Shown one piece after another: positions 26,501-38,500 of a DNA stretch of 64,000 nucleotides. A program made the position numbers and the translations under genes. Every line of letters starts with the position of its first letter. Position 1 is the stretch's first letter. The notes under the pieces were generated by a model, which was given only the letters and a program-made list of their open reading frames with translations, did not search any database and was not told the DNA's origin. Source of the stretch: Hymenolepis diminuta (taxonomy: Eukaryota > Platyhelminthes > Cestoda > Cyclophyllidea > Hymenolepididae); the NCBI GenBank assembly GCA_900708905.1, contig CAADRB010000020.1, forward strand, positions 194,225 to 258,224. The letters are read 5' to 3'.

Positions 26501-29500
26501 TGCCAGTTATTGAAATAAGAAATCAATTTTAATACTACGAAAGACTTGACCACTAAGAGCCTGTCATTTGTTCCTCAAATCTTGCAGAAATAAATTGGGA
26601 GTTTGTGGACGGTGTTTATCTATTTTATTTGTTCAATACACTGGTAAGTACAGTTGCTAAATGCATTCGGTGTCAATTTGTTTAATTTCTCGGAATTTAA
26701 TTGGGGTCTCTTACTAAGGAATCCTCAGTTGACCAATTTTAACCATTGTAGCACGATTAGCCATTCCAATCACTGCAGATGCACTGACGAGTCTTAAACT
26801 CATGCTGTTTGGTATGGCTTATAAATAATCTGTCACTACACTTATTCCAAGTTAATGAAGAGTATTGCTGACAACATTTGAACCGTTCTCATGGGGAACT
26901 TTTGTTGATAAGAATTAACAAGTGCGGTTGGCTATCCACATCACGGCCGTATACCATTGGGCATAGACTAAGTGAACTCTGTAATTATAGACGTGCCGTC
27001 GGTACAGTTATTATTATTAATTATTTTTAAATATGAAAAAAGCACGTTGACACATAAAAATTAAAAATATTCATTGAGGCGCGAGTTTGAGTAGAAGTAG
27101 ATTCATACAGTTGTTCACATTTTCATGAAAGATACAATCTGCCTTGTCATGTCCAATTGCTACGAACTTCAAACTTCAGCATCCGATCCTTAGATTCCTA
27201 AGTGACTTTATATCTGATATATTCAGAGTTTGAAGACCAGTTGGCTTGGTTAAAAGCTTTAGCCCTAATAATAAAAATAAGCTGTAACGCTGATAATGCT
27301 TGTAATATAGTAGAGCTCATCCATGTCTTAGTTTACAGCTTTTTCGCTTCTCTTATATCTACACAAGGTCATGTGTATGCATTCATTAACTGCGGGTGGG
27401 CGCAGAGCATACGTCTTTCCTAATTGGAAAAAGATCAGATAGGAAGAACGCTCTTATAGTGGCCTTTTTTCTAACTTATATTTGCGTCGATATTAATTTT
27501 GTAAAAGAATTATTCGTTGGTATTTAAATTTAATTCTGAACGAATAAATGGCTTGAATTAAATCTGGCAGTAAAGCGAACTTAACGGAATTAAGCACCAA
27601 AAATAAAATACTCGCTTGAATATATTTAGGTAGATAGCAACAGTAGAAAATCGATATGAACACAAAATGCTCCTACATTTAATTAGAATGCATCCAGATG
27701 AGCGAATGAGTATTGAAAATCGATCGAGAATTTACATCACTATAATATCCTTATTAGGAGACATTATTTGCAAACGTACCCTATCATCGTCTGGCAGGTA
27801 TTCCACATTTAGATAACCAGAGAGAGTGACAAGGCAGTAGACCTGATGTCTCATTATTCTCAGTTATCACCCGTCACTTAATTGAGAGCTAAATATTTCT
27901 ACAATTGAAGGAACAATAAATTCTCTTTGTTTTCAGCATTGAATGAGCAGAGTTGAGCATAAGGTATCAGTCGAAAGATGAAATGGATTGCTTTGTTTAG
28001 CAATTTATTAAATTCTTCAACATTTCAAAGCGTTGTATGCAAATCCAACAATGTTTGTCGCCCTAGTGTATCGATATATTTGTTGGAAAATGACGTGACT
28101 TAGAGATCTAGATTCTAGCTAATCCATCACTCCTCCAAATTTAATGATCTCCACTGTATAAGAAGACAGAAGGGAGTTGTGTCGAGCGAGGTTTATTTTT
28201 TTTAAAAAAAAGAAAAATCACTAGATGTTAAGTTGATATAAAAGGGAGATTGGTAGGAGGAGTTTGTAGATCGGCCAAGTCTCCATATGAGAAGGGGGGA
28301 TAACTTGTAAAGCCACAACAGCCATTGAGTGAGTGATAAAACGTCACAACAGGTTCTAAAATTAGTCAGGACGCACGCACGCTCAAAAAAATTATGCGAT
28401 TTAATCAGGAAAATTAAGAAAAACTTTCCCAAGAGCATGACGTGAAATAGTTTGATTCTTCTTGTCATAAGTAACTGATGAGTTTATTTTAAGTAAAAAA
28501 AATACTCTTGTTCATGCTAATATTCTCAAAATGCTGTTTTGAGCATTGTTGGAGGGTATGTAGGGAGTTAACCATAATCGGCGACTTCAAAGAGTATTTA
28601 AAATTGTATTTTATTAATCCCTTGTCACTTGCATTTTATTGCTATTGACGTAATGGGGTATCAACAGGAATTCTTAGTTATTTGGTTAATATGCCTCCTT
28701 ATTACTCTTGAATACTAAGTTTTATTGCAATTTCAAATGTCAAGAAAGGAAGATAGTCATGAGATAATCACTATAATGGGAAATAAATGTTGGAAAAAAT
28801 GAAATAGGAATCATACACATTCGGCTAGCTGTAAGTGTGCATTTAAATCACAAATTCTTGCAACATACCGCAAGGTAAAATAAATTTTATTCTCCTCCTC
28901 CCTGGAAAGCAAATGAAATTGGCTAACAACTAAGTCCTATAAGAAATCGAAAAGATATTGAGAGTAAAGTGAGGTATTAAAGATCCTTGCCATTTGTTTT
29001 TCAGAGTCGGGTTGTATAATGTTTACTTAATGGGTAATTCAAGTTCCAAAACTCAAGCTCCTGTCTTTCTTCGAGCTGCCTATTGGTCCTGTCACCTGAC
29101 TGACCATTGATTCAACCTTCTGAGTGACTTTCTTCTTTCTGAAGGCTGGTTTCGTTTCTGTGCCTACAGCATACTTCAGTTAATGATGCTGCTTTCTTTT
29201 CTTCGGATTCTTCTGATTCAGTACCTTTTTTTGAGCAGTCCGAGTGATCTGTTTAATTCTCTTCAGCAATTTCAATTTTTCCGGCCAGTCCAAATCAATT
29301 AGATCAGATTCAAGTTGATTTGTCGCGAAGCATTTTTTTCGACTTCGCTGATCTCCATAATGGGAATGGCATTTCAATTCCCCTTCAAATTTCAGGATTC
29401 CACCGAAACAATCCTTTGAAGCTACGTTTGAAAGAATCAGTGCTGGTCTGCCTACATCTCTCCATGTTTTACGTGAAATCAGGGCAATATCAGAAGTTGT

Positions 29501-32500
29501 GTCCAACTGCAGTTTGACCCCATGACCATTTACCTACACGGTCACATTTTCGTTTACTAGCACCACTGACCTCATTCGTAGAATAAGCACTCAGGTATTC
29601 CTGAGAATTCGCTGGTTCGTCCTTACGGGTCATGTTTTTCTTTCTGGGTTCGGTTTTCACTCGGCACATTATTTCCTTATGTCCTCGTTTCCCGCACAAG
29701 TTGCAAATGTGAGACCTGAAGGGACGGAATCAGCCAAAATGTAATTCATAGCATAGCCAACAGTCAGATGGGAGGTTATAGGGAGAGTAAACATTCTGGG
29801 ACATTTTATCTATAAATTCTCTCAGTTTCTTTTACATAACTGTGTTCAGCAGAATTCTGCCGATTCATGCCACCGCCACATTTTATATCTAGTTTTATGC
29901 ATTTAGTTGCAAGATCCTCTAATATTATTTCATCACTTTCTTTGACCATTCCGAGGAATCGGTAACAGACTTCAATTACGAAAAGTTCTCAAAGAATACT
30001 AACAAATAATGTTTATTCGGAATGATCCTTCAAAATGGCAGGAAAATCAGAGCTCAAAAACTCTATTGATGCGGCTAGAATGGGTCATCCAGTCTTCATC
30101 ATGCTCTTTAGTGACATTTGAAACATTTTTGTGCTTCTGAAGACTTTTCACAAAACAATCGGAGTGAATTGAGACTGTTTCATCAAATTTTTTATCTGAA
30201 ATTATTCTTGAGCGGATGACACACTTGAACCTTTCATTTTCGGCGAGCCCTAACCGCCGTAATAATAGTCTAATTTTTAAATTGTCTGGAGTATCTGCGA
30301 GATTGTTTTTGAAAGTATTCTCACACTTCTCAAACTTTTGTTAATAAAGTTAATATGCAATATGTTATTCAGACAAACGCGGATAAATAACTACGACAGA
30401 GAGGGAATAATGTTAGGCAAAATTAAGGGAGATTTGGTCCATGGGATGCGGATAATTGCTTCATCTCTCCTCAACCCGAAGATCGTATGTCACTGCTTAT
30501 TCAAACGGTCTTTTGGAGAGGCTTGCATTGAATGTGATATCAACATTAAGGATGACATTCAGATATATGGCGTTTCAATTATCCTTTTCCTTTATAAGAA
30601 ATTGGGCACTGGAAGCCTTTGCTGATCATTGCGCCCGAGAATCGGTGATCCTACCTGCTATAACGTAACTAACTAGGAGTTCTGGTAGTAATCCCGTAGA
30701 GCCAACAATCTGGAAAACTTGGTAATATAGCAACTTAACGCAGAAGCTAATAACCCACAGCAGATCAGAAGACACCTTATAGTCAACACGAGTGTATTAA
30801 CGAAACTCCGCTCTCAATCGGTATCGACTTAAATAAATAAGTACCATTATCAAATGTCTTTTATCGGTGGGAAAATAAAGAAAGAAATTATATTTTTATT
30901 CATAGAAGAAATATTGGGAACGGGGGAAAATAATTATCATTTCTTCAACACTATCTTAATTAAATTTGATTCAATACAGATGGGAAGTCAATACACGGAA
31001 AGAGGCATTGGATTTAGGTTAGACAACTTTAACATTCAGGGTCTGGAGCTGGAGATACTTGAATATCATAACGCAATCGTCTAATTTTTTGTCGTCTTGA
31101 AACTTTGTTTTATCAAGCTTTGATCTTAATAGACTGGGGAAAAATAGATCTCATATCTCTATATTATTAGCTAAAGTCCCATCTAATTCGAAATTTAATT
31201 AAGTAGGATGACTATACGGTTTTTTTATTTCTCTTCCATGTTTATGGCCTAGTTTAGTTTATTGCCACTTTTCAATGAAATGTCCATATCCGATGAATGG
31301 GCTTATTATCTAAGCAACGTATGGGAGTGGTTACCTCGAACCCTACAATTATTCACAATGTTATCAATAGAATAATGTCATGCAGCACTTCTCTTAGCTA
31401 AATGATCATTAGGTTAAGAAACTACCATAAAATTACCATTTCTCTGTGGGCTACCATTAACAATCAACGGAGTGGCCGTTCTACTCCCTAAGTTTTTCCT
31501 ATTTGTTTTTATCGAATTGCAAAAGATTCAAAATAATGTATTTTCACTTGTTGCGGCTCTCCTACTCTCTGTAAAACTCTGTTATTCTTACATTCACATT
31601 TTACTATTTTTCACTCTTAATTGGTCCCAACATCTCTTACTCGTCAGTCAATGCATGCATACCTGTTTAAGCGTCCTGCTTATTCATTGGCTGAGACAAT
31701 CAAGTTACTGGATAAGTGAACCATCACGCATGATTATAACATCACTCTCCCCTTCTATGAACGCAATTTAGGTCTCTTGGCTAGCCTCCTCCTCCAAGCA
31801 AAAGTTCTAAGTGTCCTGTATCCTCTCTTTTAGGTTCTTTTTGCACACATAAGTGGCGGTGCAGTCTCGAAGCAAGGGTCACGAAATCGACTCATTGGGC
31901 ACATTCAGTGATGTGGATGATCAGTAAAACATAGTAAAATGTGGCTCGAAAATTTCTTAATTCTACCCTTAATGCATAGTGGAAGTTTTTTATACTCATT
32001 AATTTATTCTTTCCGTTTGATCTAATCAAATCAGTCGAAGTTAATATTTACCATGCATAGTATTTGGTTAGAGAAGCATTTAACGGTCAGTATTTCATTC
32101 CGTATTTCAGCAGATTAAAGTATAAAGCTATGATCTTAAAAATTCAAATGTACTTGTTTCAAATTTCATAAGATTGTACTATTAATTTAAGATATCTATT
32201 TGTCTTTCCTTCTTTTTTATATTCTGAAGTTGTGTTAGAATTTCGGTCTTTAATCAACTGTGAATTCTTAGCTAAGAAAAGCGTCTTTTCCACTTCTTCT
32301 CTACCTCAGAGGGCCTTATCCTAATGGTAACCCCAACAGTTCCCGTTGCAGTAAATGGTACACAATTTTTATCACATGTATCTTTTTTTGTTAATGTATG
32401 CAATTTTTGAATTTTGTTAAAAATTAACTAACTTGACTAAGATTGACCAAAAGTTATCTAAGAATGGGAAGGAGTTTAGCTATTAAACGGACTCTTTTTT

Positions 32501-35500
32501 TCTCTACTGTTATTAATCTCAATAAAATAGAAAATTTTCTATTTTTTAATTATGGGAAGCATCTAAACCTGGGAAGTAGTAAAATGGTAAGATAAGGGGA
32601 AAATTGGGAAGGGACAGAGAAAAAAGACATAACATCCAAAGAGTATTACTGCAACTGATTCCTAAATTCTTCGGGTTGTCCACACCTTTCTTGATGGGTG
32701 TAGCCAAATGTTAACGCTCGAAAATTCAAATTCCAAAATCTGACCCCTAGATTCCTGAGTTTTTTCAGTTTCAGTTGATTCATTTGAATGGTTGGTTGTG
32801 TGATCACGATAAGTATCCGGTTTTTAATAGCCAAGAGCACCCTATCGAATCTAACTCAGGTATTTTAAACAATTCACCGTTGCCCCTGAAATGAAATATT
32901 AGGGGACAATTAGCTGCTCTAATATTCATAACACATTTAGTTATTCGAGTTCATCTCATTAAATTTCTAACTTCTTTTCTAAACTGTTAATTGGATGAAC
33001 ATGGTTTCATTCACATTTTGTTGTTCTATAGCAAATAAATTAACTACGAACCATTATTTTCATCGGGTGTCATATATTTTTATGCGCAAAAATATTCTTA
33101 TAGTGTCTAATGTATCAGGACCCTTCCCTGTTAAAGCAGTCAGGAAGAATCCTAGAAACAGATATGTACTTCTGTCTATTAAAAGTCATATTGAATCCCT
33201 CTTTCGATTTTTGACTTCGATTACATTTGAAACCGGCAGTTATGCAGCTATGGGTTAAGTCTTTAGCCATCTCAGGCTTTCCTATAACTGTTTAATTCTG
33301 CCGGTGTCCTAGTTAGCAGTAGAACATCACTGATGAGTCTTATGACCTTCCCTTACTTTTGAAACCTTTGGAACTTACCACTTGAAAGCGACCAAAAATT
33401 ATATTTCCTATCCATTAGTATATGGAAAATATTTATACTTAAACCGTTTTCTTCAGATTATTATCAGGCTTCTGAATTTTTCCTGAAAAACTAAAGACGT
33501 GTCGGATATATCAGATGTCTTCGGTTTTCAGTGTTTTTTCCCCCAATTTGAAAAAGAAGCCCTTTATTTTCATCGCCCATTCTTAATTTAATTTCTGATT
33601 TGAATTTCAAAGTCAGTTGCATGTTGACACGTTAGAACCGGTCCTTCAAGCACCCTATTTTGAACACTGCTCTCCAATTTGTTTATTCAGTGACATGGAT
33701 TTAGTTCCTTTTCTTCTGAACCGTCTCCTTTAATCCTTTAGCCATCATTTAGGCTAAAAGTAACCATTCAGAGCATTTATCTAGGAACTTTATAGAATTG
33801 ATCCTTTTAAGAGATTCATTGTCGTCATACCTAGGCTTAAAAATTGACACTCCGTATCCGGATGGGATAACGTACTTAGTGATGTTATTTCCCTATCATC
33901 GTAGGAAAACTACGTGATTGACGTGATAAATAGGTCTAGGTATTGAGCATTTTTTCCAATTTTCAACCAGAAGTGTCCTTTTATGGGTATATTAATCATT
34001 ACACTTGATAGACAAAAATGAATTAGACTGAGAGGTGTATTGCTTTCAATTTTATATTTATCAAAGGAAAGGGAAAATGAAATATGAAGATTCGATTCTT
34101 CAAAAGTGAATGTTTCTCAGACCTTGAAGTATCCTTTAGACCTTTAGAATACTTAAGAATTTGATTTGCAGTTAGAATGTCCTTATTATTTACATTCAGT
34201 CAAGTTTAAGAGATTGAGAGTCGTTGGTATGAGCTATTTAAATTTATGGCTTACACAAATCAACTCAAGTTAAATTAACTCAATTGGCCCAGCTTAAAAT
34301 TAAATTTCTGGTCCTTTTTTCACTTAATAATCCACTTGTTTTGAAAGTCTAATCATTGCTTCCTATTAAAAGTATGGAAATAGTTAAAATGATTTAAAAC
34401 TTGGTGAGCTGTCTGCAAAAGCGTTTAGATTGGGAAATTTTGGCTCTTGTTAAATTTTTTAGTACGAATATATAATTCGAGTTTACAAATCAAAAAGATC
34501 GGACCAAAGATGTGAGTCGAGCAGAGCAGTGTATAACGTTCCATATGGCATTTATTAGGGGAAGAAAAAAGTTCTGATACATTTCAGGACATTTCATGAG
34601 CCCAGCTTCACCTCATCCTTATCATCGTCAGCTCCTGACATATTTAAAATAGTTAAATTTAATAGGAATCTAATTTTAAAGGTAGTTGGGCGAAAAATTG
34701 TACTAGCTGTCGGTTTTTCATGCATGAAGGTTTTACTTTCGTATGTGTATTTGCAATCACATGTTTTGCAATCTATTTCGATAACGAATGAATTAAAATT
34801 GCACGAGATTAAAAGTTCTGTTCCGCCCTCAAAGCTACAGAGCAGTTAGTTTGTAGCGGTCTACTTTTATTTATCCGCTTGTTTCCCTGTATAAGGGGCG
34901 TGGTCTAAATAAAAATTTATTATAAACTATCGATAGATCAGGCAAGATGGATTAAAAGATATAATGATCGTTAAAAGTAAGGAAGAAAGGCGAGTGAAGT
35001 AAAATTAAAGAGTGCAAGATTGAGGAAGAAACCATCGTGCCTCAATGGCCACTTTCGTTTTAACAGTGTGGGATTGTAGCTGAGTATATTTCAAGTCCCA
35101 GTTCCTCATTGGTCCACTCCACGCTTATGTTGGTTTGCGTGCTGGCAAATGCTTCTCTGTTTGCTGGGGAAATCGCTAGTTTAGCGTGCTTTCAATTCCT
35201 CTGTAGCAACGTGCTTGGTGACTTCAGGCTAATGAATACATATCTGTCTGTTTCTCTCCTGCCTTTACTTTTTACTGGGTTAGTTATTTGTGTAGGGTTT
35301 GAAGAGTCTTCTAGAAGTTGTTCTTTGCAGTTACTAGAATATCCGATTTTAAATCCCAAACAGATCAAGATTTTTGGTTATATTTTTGGCCAATTTCTTG
35401 ATAGTAGTATTGTCGTCAAAATCTTTGTAGATCAAGGGATTAAAGATGTGATATTTTAGCCACTTTTCCCATTCTTGAATCAGATAAAATATGGTTAGTT

Positions 35501-38500
35501 ACGATTGACCTACAATTACTAACTTCTTTTTTGGTTTTCAACCCAACAACGGCACTCATTTCGCCGTATGTCTTTTATATTTCACTGTCAATTCTTTATT
35601 GTGGTTCAACGTGATCTACGATCTTTAGAATCCGGTTTGAGGTTGTAAAATAACCTCCAATCAAATTATTTTTTTTATTATTCTTTAAGAAAATAAGATC
35701 GCGTCTCCACTGTGAATTCTGCTTTCGTCTGATTAAGGTGGCTAACAAAACAAACTTAGAGCTGGAATTTTAGGAGAGGGGAAGGGGAGGAGGGGAGGGA
35801 GGTGAAGAGACCATATGAAATATTAATATCGTCACAGCGATGTCGGTCTGTCGGAAATGGATGGCATGACCACCTGTGCTCATTTTGTCTTCGTTTTTTC
35901 TCATCCGCAAGTCAATTTATCGGATTTGAGATTTTATGTGAGAGAGCGTATTTGCTATCAATGAAATTCATTGTATTTGAAATTTAAATAGACAATGCTT
36001 TCCTACGCGTTTGAAACTAGTGAATTTTCGATAATGTTAGTAGAAGCCTACTTCCACTTTGTCTGTCGTGGTAAATAATTTAATTATATACCTTTTCATG
36101 GCTTTTTTATCCTCTAATAATGTTAAGGAACCAGACAGAAGTCTCGCATTCATTGCAAGACAAGATTTCCCTTGTTATCTAACCATGGTACAAACTGAAG
36201 AATATATCCTTTGATGGGCTTTTCCACATTGTTAAAATGAGAAACTGTTTACTAATGATTAACTCAGTTAAAAGAAACCGAATGCCTACTTTTATCACCT
36301 TTCCTTTGTAGGTACATTAGATGGATAGAAGACTTTTATCCTTCCCTGGGCGCCGCCTCAAAGTATCGCAGTGTTCTCTACAGATGTGTTAAAGATACTT
36401 GCTACATCCAGGGCATACACAATAATCCTATCTACGTAGATGCATGGCTTAAATTGGTAAGCTTATTCGTTTTTGTCCATTTATTTCTTGCCCTATCAAT
36501 GTCAGGTATCATCAAATTTTGGATTTTCGCTTTGTTCTTGGTAATTTAATTACCGTAGACGAATTATTTTGGTTATCGAGTGCCAGAGTACGATAAATCT
36601 CCTGTATCATGAGCCAGATCTCACAAATCCTTATGACAAATATTCGCCTCATCGTAAGAATCTAGCAAATTATTTTTCTAAAAAAAACAATTTTACTTTT
36701 AAGAATGGCGTAGTGGTCAATTTAAGGACATATTTATCTGACAGGCTTTCACATAGTCTCTTACTTATCACATAAAATCTCTGTTAGTATACGTATCTAT
36801 TACCCCCTTCTTTATGCATTCCAACAGCGCTTGAGTGTAGTCCCTTTATTCAATACGCTCTGTATGTTATTTGATTCTCAGGACTTCTACCCTATTCTGC
36901 TGGCATTGTGTAATTCTAATTCATTATTACTAACTGATAAATACTGCCTAACATGATTATCAAAATAAACGTCTCCCTTCAATGGACTTGCAGTTTAAAG
37001 TTTTAAAAGCTTAAACGGCATGGTGTACGCTGGTGGCGCAGTGGTCAACGTGCATATCTTCCAAGTCAGAGATCACGAGATCATCAAAGTTTCTCGTTGT
37101 ACATTAAGTGGTTGTTGGTCAACAAAAGGTGGTGGAATGTGGGTTTCTCGTAATAGTGGCTCTAGGATACTTCCTCTTTACCCAAGTCAAGCGCTTTGAA
37201 CACTTACAATGAACTCAGGTATTAAAACAGTATAGAATTGCCCTTAGGTGCTCTGATCAAGCACTTGATTATTTATTTATTTAGTTCTTTATTAAAATTA
37301 CCAAGGGAAAAGTCTCGGTAAGAGGGCACCTAGGTCTAAATCCCCAACCCTCATGACTGATGCAATATTTATAACTACGGATTTCCTTTGCTCAAATTTT
37401 GCTAAATCAGAAATAAACTGTGTTTAGAATTAATGCAGCAGAAGAATGCTTCGCGGTAGTTAGTACTTCGGATTGAAGCTTCTATCTAACCATTTTAATT
37501 GGAAGTTCGTGTTAAATATACGATTTGGTCAGAAAAGTTACGGAACATTTTACTGTGAAATTTGGTCAATGTGAAAGAGATATCAGATTTGACATTTAAG
37601 ATTTTTACACAGCTTGAACGGCGATTGATGTTTTCTTTGTCTTGAATTTCGTTGAATTTAAATTTTGAAGGAGCTTGGATAAAAATTGTTCTAGGTGTCT
37701 ATTTTCAAGAGCAAAATTTTTCGTTCGTCTTCATCTCTATAATCCCACATTTTACAATTCAGTCCTAATTTATCCAATAGTAGAAGAAAAGGTACACCCG
37801 AAATTGACCCACTTTACAAATTGGGCCCTAGCTCTATTGTTAGCTTTAGAGATACTGATCAGTTAGTTAGCATAAGTTCGCTTCAAATTAATGTGCACTT
37901 TATTTCACCTTAAAATTTTATCCTGATTGTTTTGTTGATAACCGTGCCGACTAGTTCGTTTGTAAAACAGCCTTTCCATTTTATTCTCTCATTTCAGTAT
38001 ATTTAGAATTTTTTTTCCGCGTTAGTAATTTTGATGTATACATATAATTATAATAACAAAACAAACAGTATTTTGCCCATTTCTTTTCTTTCTAATATTT
38101 GGATAATTATTACGTCGCTTAGTGTCGTGTTATATTATTGCTAGTGTTGTTGTGTAGGTCCTGCTTAGTACTTACTCTCATAGTTGCTATCTTTATTGTC
38201 ATCAAATTCTTTTTGTTAGATGACGGAGAAAGGATATTTTCTTCATAGATGTTACGAATTTATATGTAAGAGGTGATTTAGAATTAATTCTCTACTTTCA
38301 AAGTAGAATTATATGATCGTTAATGGAGTTCATTTTTTTTTAAAAAGTGGATTAGGAGAAGAACATAAGTAACTTGAGTTTCTGCTTTAAATTTGCCTGC
38401 AATTCTTTAAGACCCTCTAGACCCCAATTATGGAACCTCTGGCTCTGAATTTTGTATAATGGTCTGTTGAAGGTTGTACGAGCATCTAAAGTACCTGATC

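Larger units (their letters stand above)
29150..30340 (-). mobile_element. Ty3/gypsy-type LTR retrotransposon fragment (gag to protease), degenerate
   Basis: The minus strand reads, in order, a Gag core (PDNLKIRLLLRRLGLAENER, about 30210-30290), a degraded Gag stretch, a CCHC zinc knuckle (29664-29705) and a retropepsin-like aspartic protease (29180-29530). This order and the motifs fit the K02A2.6-type gypsy polyproteins common in invertebrates. Stops and frameshifts break the Gag part. Reverse transcriptase, RNase H, integrase and LTRs are not seen, so it is a truncated relic antisense to the checkpoint gene. Confidence 0.85.
20542..36311. other. 15.8-kb intron of the Mad3-like gene
   Basis: Assigned as an intron only because the flanking exons join in frame. 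It contains a weak family A fragment (22340-22460), a family A copy (23340-23690), a dead Tc1/mariner-superfamily element, an antisense gypsy fragment, a family C copy, SINE-like pieces, a family E copy and a G-rich tract. No other gene was recognised; the 116-residue frame at 35109-35459 has no family-like features. Confidence 0.6.

Noticed and set aside
26580..26643. Candidate exon between cttgcag and gtaagt encoding NWEFVDG
   Set aside because: Good splice-like borders, but it lies between two exons that already join in phase, and its protein does not resemble the family.
30854..31084. 76-residue open frame downstream of the family C repeat
   Set aside because: No recognisable motif, no splice context, and not needed by any gene model.
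33325..33375. Hammerhead-ribozyme-like core CTGATGAGTCTTATGAC followed later by TGAAACC
   Set aside because: The GAAA is not adjacent to stem II and no stem III or cleavage triplet can be paired; probably chance or a fully decayed copy.
35109..35459. 116-residue open frame in the Mad3-gene intron
   Set aside because: Hydrophobic, no family motif, no splice or polyA context, and its start overlaps a patch shared with about 42055-42095 (cattggt-cactcc-cgc). It looks like repeat-derived or chance sequence.
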